Shown here piece by piece: positions 22,871-35,000 of a stretch of 64,000 nucleotides of DNA. The stretch spans positions 69,084,001 through 69,148,000 of the forward strand of contig CP142451.1 in NCBI GenBank assembly GCA_038049695.1, given 5' to 3'. Under the pieces are notes generated by a model, which saw only the letters and a list, made by a program, of their open reading frames with translations, was not told the DNA's origin and did not search any database. The number at the start of each line of letters is the position of its first letter. Within the stretch, counting starts at the first letter, position 1. The stretch is from Cinnamomum chago (Eukaryota > Streptophyta > Magnoliopsida > Laurales > Lauraceae). The position numbers and the translations under genes were made by a program.

Positions 22871-22874
22871 TGTG

Positions 22875-22883
22875 TATAAATAG
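22875..22883 (+). promoter_or_regulatory. TATA box of the acyl-protein thioesterase-like gene
   Basis: TATAAATAG lies 97 bp upstream of the proposed ATG. With a usual spacing of about 30 bp, transcription would start near 22910, giving a 5' UTR of about 60 nt. It is the only good TATA box close to exon 1. Confidence 0.5.
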
Positions 22884-22971
22884 TAGTCAATCTGGTGTTT
22901 CTTCATTGCAAGAGCTGTGTTTAGTCATTACAGGAGGAGGAGTGCCTGGGGAAGTGACCAAGGCAACCAAG

Positions 22972-22984
22972 ATGAGCACTTTTG
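22972..22984 (+). CDS. Thioesterase exon 1 (coding part)
   Basis: ATG AGC ACT TTT G, then donor GTACTA. Phase 1 matches the acceptor of exon 2 (G + GT = Gly). No in-frame ATG exists in exon 2 after the nearest upstream stop, so an upstream start is needed. Homologues also have short, variable N-termini before the conserved RTYVVRPKG. Confidence 0.55.
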
Positions 22985-25900
22985 GTACTATTTGAGCTTG
23001 TGAATGATTCATATTGTCCTCTCTCTCTATTTGGTTTTCAAATGAATATAGGGGAAGTTTCTAGTGCATCTATCCCTCACCATAGGGTGAGGGACACTTC
23101 CCTTTTTGCACGTGAAGACAAGAAAGTGTACCTCACCCTATGTACTTGAAAAGTAACTTTTGTACTTGAAAATTCTCAATTATGGAAGTGTCCATCACCC
23201 TATAGATGCACTTGAAACTTCCCCATATATATATATATTTATCAGCATTTGATTACAAGTAGTATTAACCTGTGTTGCTGTTTGGAGTTAAAAGGCTTTT
23301 ATTTGGCCTTCTAGTTACAGGTTTTCGTGAATTGTAAATTAATATCAACTTGAAGATATATTTCTTTGGGCAGTAAATTTGCAACTCATTTTAGAGTGGT
23401 TTTTTTTTTTTTTTTTTTTTTTGTTGTCGGTCTCCTAGTGAGCTATTGAATGGTGTTAGGAATAGGTGAATGGTGCAACTTTTTTGAGTTATTATTAGGT
23501 TCCATGGGTTATACTTACTAGAATTCTTTATTATTTTAATATGTTGTATATTGGAATGGGGATCCTCCGAGTGAGTCTGTGCACAGTGACCATGAGTGGA
23601 CCACTCAGGGTCTGCCATGTTACCACAGGCAGCTCCTTGCCCGGATAAATAGGAGGCTGCCCGTGGTGACGTAATGGACAGTCAATGGTCCACTCACGGT
23701 CACCATGAGATTTTACCTCACCAGATTCGAACTCTAAATACTGACATTACATACATATAAGTGGTGCCCACATGCACCCCTCAACCTAACTCGATCATTT
23801 ATGTGTTTTGTGTTAGTGGGTAAATGGGTTATATGTTGGGAACTATATTGAGTAATGTAAAAATGCAGGTAATTGGTCAGGTAGAAGAATTTCTGAGTAT
23901 GGAAGGACCTATGTGGTTAGGCCTAAAGGAAGACACCAAGCCACAATTGTTTGGCTTCATGGCCTTGGAGAAAATGGGTCCAGGTATTTCTTGCTAGTTT
24001 TCAAATCGACCTTAACTTAGATTCTTGGTTATATTGTTTGCTGTACATATGTGTTTTTTTTTTATTGTTCATTTCTTTTAAATCTCACTTTCATTTATAT
24101 CTTACAAAAGAATTATTCTATTATAATATTTTCTAATGACTTGGTTAATATATACAATGTGTCAACTAGTATTTCTTTTCTTTTCTTTTTCTTTTAAATC
24201 CAAATAAAGAATCAGTCCAAGGTTGCATGAATTCTTTCATTTACTTGGTTATGCACATGTATCCCAATACTTCTCATCGAGTAGTAATTATTACAATGCA
24301 GTAAATAAATGTGATAGACATTGGCACATTGGAAGGTAATAAGTACGGTTTGCAGTCTTGAGATTGTAGGTTCAAATCAAATTATATATATAACAAAGCT
24401 AGAAATAAATAGACAAACAAGAATATGTACAACAAACTTGCATGGTTCCACAAGGGTGTCGATCATAGTAATGAGAGACAATATTCACTATCACTAAAAA
24501 TCAGTAATAACTGTTTGTCTTATCATTGTTATTTTTTTTTTTGTTAATTTATCACCAGTGACCAGTAGGGTTATGATTCTTTTCACTTTTTGTTAAGCAC
24601 ATACAATGTATGGAATGGTGGACTTTTACAGCACAAATCATTTAGACTGGGTTAGAGAATGTCAATCTCATTTTGTGTCTTTACAGAGAATAATTTTATT
24701 TTAGTTTAGCCATACAGGAACCCTATCCTTTAAGTAGAGATTCTCACGCAACCCTCGAGTCTGGATTCTCTAAATCCTGTGCCTAGGGATTCCCTTAGTT
24801 CGTCTTTATAAATCCACTAGTAGGTTACACATGTGAAATACAAACCGTTGTACACATAGTGTCACCTTGAACTATTGCTGCATTAGTTTTACTCCAATCG
24901 AACTTATACATACTGTCAGATTGATCACGTAAAAAATACATGACTAAATTAAGGAACCTATTACTAAAGAAGTTTGTTGAAGTGCCTAAATATAGCGGAC
25001 TTGATTAGGTGAGTATGAAACTTATAATAATACTGTTAAGCTTCTTTGGGAAGGATGGACTGCCTCATAACCTGAAAGAGAAAAAGAAAAGAGATCAGAG
25101 ACCCTGACTGCAGTCAGCTGAAAGCTCTCTGATGCCTGAGTTAGTACTATCACTGAACAAAGGATGGAGAAGAAATGCAATAATGCTAGTGTAGTAATGC
25201 ATTGTATGGCGTAGCATAGCATTGCGTTGCGCTGCGTACCTCTTTGGGATTTTTACCCTTATATGTATATAGGTGGAAGTTTCACCTGGCGCTCCCTTAG
25301 TGGGGGTAGGTGGAGATACTGTGTAGTCAGATCATGAGATGACTTCCCGTATCATTGCGAATGTAATCATCTGATAAAGACAACCCTTATCAATATCCGG
25401 CGCCTATCTTGTCTGTCAGTATGTTCTGCAACGTAGCCGCAACTTTATGGGAGTACAATCATGGTTTAGTACTCATCTCTGTGGATGTACTGAGCTAAAG
25501 ATGATACCGAGATTAGATTTGGAACCATCCTGGCACTGTTGCCAAGGTGCCTTATACTGAGACCGAGGTGAGCCTAGCCGGTACTCTTACTGAGGCTAGC
25601 TCAAGCTTGGTGTCAGCTGACACTATTGCCGAGCTGGATGTGTTTTGGCACTATTGCCGAGCTTGGACACCGAGATCGAGATAAACTGTCGGTACTGTTA
25701 CCGAGATTAGCTTAATCCTGCTATTAGGGAATCGTGCCACACAATTGCCTCCTAGCTCGTGACCTCTTAGAGTTCTCCAACTCTTTGAGGTTGGGAGCTA
25801 AGCATTATGTCGGGAGAGTCTTGGATATCAATTTGAATTTTATCTCGGTGTTGGCTGATGAAGTCTGATCTTTATCATGAAGTCTATTCGTCTGTCCGAG

Positions 25901-28900
25901 ATAATAAATATCATGTTGGTGTCGCTTCGTCTGCCCGAGGCGATAAATAACACGTTGTTGTTGCTTTGCCTGCCCAAGGCAATAAATAGAGCGTCTTAAT
26001 CATAGCGGGAGATGAACTGGCAATACCACGTGTCTCCATTTGATTGGTCGTCCAGAGAATTCGAAGCGATGTGTGCGGCGCCCGAGGGGATGCCTCGCAC
26101 GCATGTTGAAAGGGCATCATTCTTTCTATAAATAAGGTTTTTCTTTCTTCGTTCCTTCACTTTGGCATTCATCGGAGAGAGTCCTTGCTGCAAGAGAGAA
26201 GAAGCCCTGTCGGAGTTCTGTCCTTAGCGTCTGAGTCTGAAGTTGTCCTCCTTTTCACTTTGTGAGTCTTCTTCCTTATCTTTTTCTTTTGCGCACCTTC
26301 CATCTTTGCTAGGGTTTCTGCCTTAGGGTTTAGGGTTTCTGTCCCTTGTTCTTTTCCAGTTTCTTCATTCTTAGGAAAATGGGATCTTATAGGAATTGGG
26401 TGGACACGCCTGAGGTCATGGTTGGGTTCAAGGAGATGTATGAGATCCCAGAAAACGTCCATACTAAGTTAGACAACCCAAAGAACCCTTTCGAGGGTTA
26501 CTCTTTTCGCGATGGCTGGATGCCATTCCCTTTAGTCTCAATAATCAAAGGAGGGGTTAGGTTTCCGGTCCACCCCCTTCTCAGAGCTTGCCTGGCGACA
26601 TGGCACCTTGGCCCCTGTCAGCTGATGCTTAACAACTACAAAGTAATAATGGGTGTCGCCGAGCTCAATAAGATTTTGGGCATTAACCTTGGTGTCCATG
26701 ATATCGAGGACGTGTATGATCTTTGCAAGTCTGTGGGAGACGGTCATAGCAACTACCTCCGGGGGAAGCAAAAAATGGAACCTTTTGTCTATGATATGGA
26801 GGATTCAAATAGACATGCCGGTCCCGATCGTCTGCTCGTCTCCGGTAATTGGGAGTCTGGTGATGCAGAGACCGAGGTGGAGAGGTCATACAAGATTCCT
26901 CGTCACTTTGGAGTTCCTCCAAGTAAATACCGAGCTCCTTAGAATGCTCTTGTTTTCTTTTCTTCTTTTGTCGAGCTGACGCTTTTTCTCGTCGTGTAGA
27001 GGTAAGCCAGAGGAAGCAGGGGGCCGAGCGCGCCGGCTGGAAGAGAAACGACAGCTGGTTGAAAGCGATGCGCGACTACCAGGGCCACCACTGGCGAGCT
27101 GCTTGGTCTTTGCTCGGGTAGCGAGGTACCACACATACATCAAGAGGAAGGAGCCCGCGCTCGCCTTGACCGACGCTGAGGGCCGAAGAGCTTCAGGCAC
27201 CGAGGCATCCAAATCACCCTCTAGCGCGGAGACCGCCGATTTGTCCCAGCTCGTTGAAGCCTACTCATCCCCCTCCAATCGAGAAGAAGAAAGGGGAGAG
27301 GAAATGGAGCGACGATGCCCTGCACTGAAGGTTAAAGACCCGAGGGCTAAACTTTTTGGAGGCCAGGCTCCCTCCACCTCCACACCTGTTGCTGCCGACC
27401 CCACTCCCACCTCTGTAGCCTCAGGTAGTGCCGGGGCTACTTTTTTTATTGCTTTGGGAGCAGCGCTCCGTCGAGACTGCAAGGGAAGGAGGCCGGGTGG
27501 AGAAAAGGTCGGGGTCCGATGGCCAAGGCATGAGAGCTCGGCAACGCTCTGCCGAAGAGGCGAGGGAGAGAGCTCCGAAGGAAAAAAGGCCTCGGGCCAA
27601 GGGCTCGGCAGAGAAGGGCCTTGGGCAAGCTTCTGCTCCTCAGCCTGCGGGGCCGACCTCGTGGAGGCCAAGCCTCCAGCTCAGGCCTGGGAGGCCCATG
27701 AAGGTGGAAGACCATCTATCTAGCAGCCCCTTAGTCGTCGCTGCTATTGCGAATGCATGTGCTCTTCCACTCGACATGCAGAGGCACAAGGGAGCAGACG
27801 ATGCGTCACTGCTGATCTCATCTCTGCAGTCGGTGTCCTTGGTAAGTCTTCATCATAGACATGTGGTGACTTGTTCTCATTTGCCTTTTTTTTTTTTACA
27901 TTTGTTTCTTTTCTCAGATTCCGCAGAGGGTTTAGGTGGTCCTAGACTAGACCCGTGAAAGCAGTTCCAAAGTCGAAAAGCTGGAAGCAGAGAAGACAAA
28001 ACTTGTGACGACCTTAGAGGGGAGTAGCCAGGAGCTAAAAGCGGCGGAAGAGAAGATCAGTAGCCAAGGGGCAGAGCTCGAGTTTGCGCTTAACGAGATC
28101 TGCAAGCTGAAGGTCGAGACCCATGAGCTGAGGGGTGCGGCTGAGGTTAAAGCGAAGAGGGCACTCGAACTTGAGGCCGAGCTAACAAAACGGAATGCCG
28201 GGCTCGATTGGCGCACAAGGAGAAGGCCAGACTCCAAGCCTCAGTCCAAGCTGAAGTTGACACATCTTTCCAGGACGGGGTGGATGCGGCGACAAAGGAA
28301 TATGAGGCCTAAGTCGAGAAGATAAGCTCGACTCTATTCGAGCTCAGGTGTCAAGCTGCCCTGAAGAAGGCAGGGATCCCCGATGATCACCTTGTCTATT
28401 AGGATCTGCCCAAATTTTCTAGCCCTGAGCCGAGTTCTGCCCTTACTCCTGAGGTTGCTCCAGAAACTATTGCGACTCCTCTGCCTGAGGTTACTCCCCA
28501 AGCTACTACGACTGACCCTCCAGATGCTAATGCAGAGGCCACTGCTTCTTGAAGCCCTTTGGATGTATTTTTTTCTTTTTTTCCCTTTGGTAATGGAAAA
28601 GTGTAAAGAATTTGCAACCTTTCTCCAATCAATGAATATAATTTGTTTTCCATAATTGCCTTTGATCTTTTCTTCTAAAAATAACATTCTTGCATCTGAC
28701 CTTTGTTCCATAACTAGGCCTTTAGCACAAACGCATGATTATTTGACCAAGTAGTTGATTTCGGTTCAGTAACCGGAACTGAGTGACCATTAGGCAAATG
28801 ACTTTGGTTCCACAACCAGAAGTGTCTTAGCCTAATCGAATTCGGTTCAACAACAGGAGTTCGATCTGTTCTTAAGTTCTGTAACTCAAGAAGTACCTTG

Positions 28901-31900
28901 ATGATAGAAAAACCTTAGTTGGTTTTGTAACCGAACTTCGTTTTCAGGAGTAGCCAACGAGTTCTTTAACTGCATAGTTGGTTCTACAACCGAACTAGGA
29001 TAGCTGCCGAGTTTCACAACCTGGCGCGTTGTACGTTTGGTCCCGTGACCAAGCTGGTTGGTTCTGTAACCGAGCCGAGTTTTTGGCCGAGTTCCATAAC
29101 TTGGCGCTTTGTATAGCCGGTTCTGTAACCGAGCTGAAGCTTCTACCAAGCTGGTGTTGTCATCGAGCTGGGACTTCAGCTGAGTTCTGTAACTTGGTGT
29201 TTTGTATAGTTGGTTCTGTAACCGAGCTGCAGCCACCAAGTTCCATAACAAGGTGTGCCTTAACTGTTTAAGGTCTTCATCTTTCTAATGCTCTGCAGCA
29301 GTTAGGCAGGTAGGCAATTGTCAAGTTCCACAACTTGGTAAGAATTGGAGTTGTCATGAATGATGCTGCCCGAGCCGTGGCTGGTGTTATCACCGAGACC
29401 ACTGCTTGAGTTGTCACGACTGGAACACCGAGCCGGGACTTGATGACGAAGACTTAGTATGGTGAGTCAAGGAACTGCTTCCAAGATTACTGTTTCTTTT
29501 CTGGAGGATTTATCCTGTTAAGGACTGAGGCTCTCCTGAGCTCGAGCCCGAGCCTCGTCTCCTTGTTCGATAAACTGGTTCTCCTTGGCGATCAGTGCCT
29601 TCACTGTGACCATGGGGAACTAAGCTAGGTCCTTTCGAAGCTCGTTGCCTGGCGGGAGAGCTTGTTTGAAGGATGTGAGGGCCGTTTTGTCAGTGGCGTC
29701 CTCTACTTGGCTGTAGACGATGTAGAACATCATGGCAAACTGAGTAGTGTTTTCAGTTTGCCTCATTCTAATTGCCATGAGGTCGTCATCTGTATCTGGG
29801 ATGACCCTGTGCACCTGTAACTTTTCCACGAAGGAGTTTCGGAGCTACCGCTAGCTCAAAATTGATCCTTCTGGGAGCGCGCAGAACCTCCTTAGGAGTA
29901 GGTCATCCGAACTGGAAGAGAAGACTCTATAGTTTGGGTAACGAACGTCGCCCCATACTGACACCTGCTGGGCGAAATGCCTGATTTGTGCCGCAGGGTC
30001 CGAGTTTCCGTCATAAAGGATGAAACCCGGGTGAACATTTAAGTCAGTGGATCAACTCATCTCATTCCTAGATGACAAGGTTTCGGGCCCTGGTATCCAC
30101 AAGGAACGGATCTTCGTTATCATCGCTGTCGCGGTCCACCTGGTGGAGGAAATGACGATACCTGGTTGCTGTTGGGGCTTTGCTCCGCAGGAGAGGCTTT
30201 AACAGGGTAACATTGCTGGGGGTGCTCCAAACAGAAGAAGATTTTGCTGGGGAGGTGCTGTCACCCCTCTTAATGATGAACTTGACTGAGTTACAGGTCC
30301 TTCTACGCCCGCCGCACCAAACTTTCCCTGGATCTCTTTTGGCGAGGAATCGTTGGTGATAGTGATGGGGCTTTGATGATCCTTCGCCGTTTTTGGAGGC
30401 ATGACATTTTTTATCTTTTTCCCACAGACGACGCCAATTGTAAGTGCCTAAATATTACGGACTTGATTAGGTGAGTATGAAACTCATAATAATGTTGTTA
30501 AGCTTCTTTGGGAAGGATGGACTGCCTCAAAACCTGAAATGGAAAGAGAAAAGAGATCAGAAACCCTGACTGCAGTCAGCCGAAAGCTCTCCTATGCCTA
30601 AGTTAGTGCTATCACTGAACATAGGATGGAGAAAAAAGACAAGAATGCTAGTGTAGTAATGCATTGTATGGCGTAGGATAGCGTTGCGTTCCGTTGCATA
30701 CCTCTTTGTGATCTTTATCCTTGTATGTATATAGGTGGAAGTTTCACCTGGCACTCCCTTAGTGGGGGTAGGTGGAGATGCTGTGTAGTCAGATCATGAG
30801 ATGACTTCTCGTATCATTGCGAATGTGATCATCTGATAAAGACGACCCTTATCAATATCCGGCGCCCATCTTGTCTGTCAGTATGTTTTGCAACGTAGCC
30901 ACAACTTTATGGGAGTACAATCATGGTTTAGTACTCATTTCTGTGGACGTACTGAGCTGAAGATAATACCGAGACCAGATTTGGAAGCATCCTGGCACTG
31001 TTGCCGAGGTGCCTTATACCCAGACCGAGGTGAGCCTGGCCAGTACTCTTATCGAGGCTAGCTCAAGCTTGGTGCCAGCTGGCACTGTTGCCGAGTTGGA
31101 TGTGTTTTGGCACTATTGCCGAGCTTGGACACCGAGATCGAGATAAACTAAGTCGGTACTGTTACTGAGATTAGCTTAATCCTGCTATTAAGGAATCGTG
31201 CCACACAGTTACCATATGCTCCTAGCCTTTAGTTTTAAGAATTTTCTTAAAGCTCCTTTTGTGTTGCCAATATGTGGATTTAGATGGTTAAACTCACATA
31301 ATCATGGCACTATTTATATATGTACACAACCCAAGTGGATATTTTATGAAGACACACCACAAATGGATTTTCTACAGCTGGAATTTTTTTCTTTTTTTTT
31401 TTAAACACTTGCTGCACTGAAGGTTCTAGCCTTTATCATCTAAATGCTTTTGCTACTTTATCTTAAAGAAACGTTGATACAGCCAACATATTGAGAACAT
31501 ATGAAGAACCCCATGAATACTATGACAATCGTTAATTTGTTTTCATTATTTTTCATTATCACCAGAACACTGAATCATCAAATATACCTTCCAAGAAGGA
31601 ATTTCCTCATTTGTTTTTTCTTGGTTTTGCAGCTGGTCCCAACTCTTGGAGGCTCTTCCTCTTCCTAATGTAAAACACACTGAATCCATTTATTTTTCGG
31701 ATTTGGGAACTTTTAATGACATAACCTTTAATTCTCTATCCCTTTCAATTGGAGAAATGGATTTCCGGTCCAAATACTCTCATTATTTTAGTTTTATTGC
31801 AGTATAATTCACTGCTTATTTTTGCTGTTTCTTGAGAATACAGATCAAATGGATATGCCCAACAGCTCCTACTCGGCCAGTTACAGCTTTTGGTGGATTT

Positions 31901-31991
31901 ACTTGTACTGCATGTGAGTTCTTTGATTTGGTTGAACTTGATTATATACTTGAAATAGCCATTAGCAAATGTAGCAAACCACTAATTATTG

Positions 31992-32028
<37 letters not shown>

Positions 32029-35000
32029 TATTTGTGGTAGGGTTTGATGTGGGAGAACTTTCGGCGGATGGTCCTGATGATATAGAGGGTTTGGATACTA
32101 CAGCAGCACATGTAGCAAACCTGCTGTCAACTGAACCAGCTAATAGTAAGTTTCCCAGAAATTGGATGGATATCTCAATCTCATCATATAGGATCCGTCA
32201 TCAGTGTGTTTGATACTTTGATCCGTATTTCTGTGTAGATGTATATGTATATACATGCATACATATATACATATATGTACTCTGTACACATGCACCCACA
32301 TATTTAAGAAATATTCAAATGACAGGGCCCATCTATAATCAATCCAAAACCCCTCACACTCACTAAACTCCCATGAACTAGAATACACCCTAATTCAACA
32401 TTTACATAAATTATACTCACCATTGGAATCATAAAAATGTAGCCTAAGATTGGGGGGGATCTCATCCCGTGCCAATGTGCAAGAGTGCACATAAAAACCA
32501 AGTAGACAGTTCTCAACTAAGAACTACCCACATGTATCTTATGTGAGATCTAGGGCCACGTAGCCCACCTATGATCCCCCATTGAATTGTCACAGGCTCA
32601 AACTTGACACTCATCCAACCATTGCCTTCGTATTGAAATTCAATATGTCTTTCAAAACCAATAAACTCGAGGGCCATACATACATCAAGTAGTTATGATC
32701 AAACAAAGGGCAAGGATCATTTGATCTGAATTGAAGTTTAAACAAATTTTATCTTTAAAACCAATAGACTTAGGGCCATACATCAAGGTGTTATGATGAT
32801 CTAACAAATTGTTAGGATCATTTGATCTAGGTGATATCTCATAGTCCCCTCATCAATATCCAAACCTTTCCATCCATTGGCCTTCCTTGATTGTCATGAA
32901 TCTAGGTTGGTCCCACTTAAGAAAAATGTCTGTGTGCTTTGTAGTCAAGGCCCACATATTTTTTTTTGAATTTTAATCCAACAGTAAGTACAATTCAGTT
33001 AAGTGTAAAGATCAGTAAAGGTCCAGTTAGGGAATGGATTATTTATCCCATGGTAAGGAAATGCACAACTTGTATGCCAAGTTTGGTACCAAGCTATTTA
33101 TCCCCCACACCCGGGTGAGGGAAGTAGACCTCCAGTGAAGTGACAAAGCCCTCTGGTGAGAGTAGATGACATGTGCGGGCTATGATTCGAACCCTGGGTA
33201 GTTTGGTGAGAACTGCCACCTCTTTACCACTAAAGTAAGAGGCTTCTCGAAAAGACGGGATTGAAAGATCTTTGTGCTAAAATGAGAAGCATCTAATCAT
33301 GGGCAAGATGTAAGAGTTTTGCAATTGTCATTAGCTATAGTTAGATAAGTGCTTATTTAAAGGAGTAGTGACTCCCGGCTCTGGACTGGACCAAGCTGAT
33401 CATAGGATGCTATCACAGGATTGGTCGTGACTAAAAATTCATAAGCATCTTTTAATTCATGTACATATTAGTGTATGAAAATCCTGTTTCTAAATGGTAA
33501 GACTGTATCCAAAAAAATCCATGTCTCCTAAAATGTTCCTGAAGTTCAATCACCTATTCCATTACAGTTAAACTTGGTGTTGGAGGCTTCAGCATTGGTG
33601 CTGCAACTGCCGTTTACTCTGCCACTTGCTTTGCTACTGGCAGATACAACAATGGAAATCCATACCCAATTAACTTGAGTGCAGTTGTTGGTCTGAGTAC
33701 CTGGCTTCCATGTTCAAGGTCTGCCTTCTGTATATCTCAGTCAATCTTTAAGCATATTCCATAGGCATGGGCATTAAAATCCCCGTTACAAACCAAAATT
33801 TCTTTCTGCAGGAACTTGAAAAACAAGATACAAGGGTCGCAAGAGTCTACAAGACGTGCTGCATCTTTTCCTCTTTTGCTCTCCCATGGCAAAGGTAGTA
33901 TTTATAGACGTGGGTTAGTTCATAAGAAATATGTTATTAGCTTATATATAATCTTTCATCACATGATTTGGGCTATTTTCTTAATTGTATCGATTTGAAG
34001 CGCAAAAGCCAATTGTTGAAAGTTTCTTCTGATGACACTAAGATAGGTTTAAGTTTGGTGCTGAAGAACTATCACAATCTGGTCCCGAATCACCTTGGCC
34101 TAGGGTAATCCCCAAGGTGAGACACACGTACTCCCGTGATATTGTACCTGTCTCGAGCCAAATACATCACACGAAAGAGAAAAACAACCTTTTACACACG
34201 TCAGTCAAGCTCACTAAAATCTGTCAATAACATTTAATTCATAGCGAAAGCTGCAATTTATACATATGAAGGTATCAATTCTCATTCAGTCCAATTAAAC
34301 ATTCAAATTTATACAAAAGAATTATATAAGTATATACATTGACTTACAAAAGAGGGATTATAAAAATACCCTGCACTACTATACCAAAAGTATAATAAAA
34401 AGAATAACTAAACCTAGGTGTGACCCACACAAAAAGGGGCTAGCCACACGAACTGCGACATCTCCAAAAAGTACAACACGCGCTCCGAGGAATGTATCTA
34501 AGCTGGCCCTGGTTCTGGCCACTCTTCTAATCTTGGAGGAACCTCCTGGGCAACCTCCTCTCCCTCCGAGGACTTTTCAAGGCCGGTAGCTACACCTACA
34601 ACTGTGACACAAAGAGTAGTATCTCAATACGACAATCTAGCAAGTATAGGCATCAATAAGGAAGTACATAATGTTACAAATTGAATTGAAACGACAATTA
34701 AATTAATAGATGTCAATGATAGGTATCAACTAAGCAAATTGTGCGAAAATCGAATAATTTATACTTGTGAGTCAAGGGAAATAAAAACATACTAATTGGC
34801 TACTACATTGAGCTCATCCTCTCAAAAGAGAGCGAATCTAGTAGGGATGTCACCAGCGGCCCGGCCAAAGGCTAGCTGGCTACTCGGGTTTGGAGTTCCG
34901 GTGCTCCAGATAATTTACTGCAGTAGTCTCGAATAACTAAATCAAGTTCAACCCCGTCGGGTATCATAGGGTTGAAGCTAAGTAGTGTCGACTCAATCGA

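Larger units (their letters stand above)
24977..31207 (-). mobile_element. Pol-less LTR element with gag and a converging antisense ORF (intron 2)
   Basis: Two direct LTRs (24977-25743 and 30439-31207, about 91-93% alike by eye) flank 4.7 kb. Reading on the minus strand, the element starts at 31207. The primer-binding-like site TGGCGTCGTCTGTGGGAA (30419-30436) follows the first LTR, and a gag-like region lies at about 29620-30402. No protease, reverse transcriptase or integrase is seen. The + strand of the other half carries a long ORF region related to the 'putative gypsy type transposon' family. Elements of the Retand/Grande type are known to carry such antisense ORFs. Broken, with several breaks; nonautonomous. 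LTR divergence suggests a few million years, rate unknown. Target duplication unclear (GTTTG / GTTAC). Confidence 0.8.

Noticed and set aside
27103-27958. GC-rich overlapping open frames on both strands
   Set aside because: One frame belongs to the antisense ORF region of the LTR element. The others are shadows of its biased composition.
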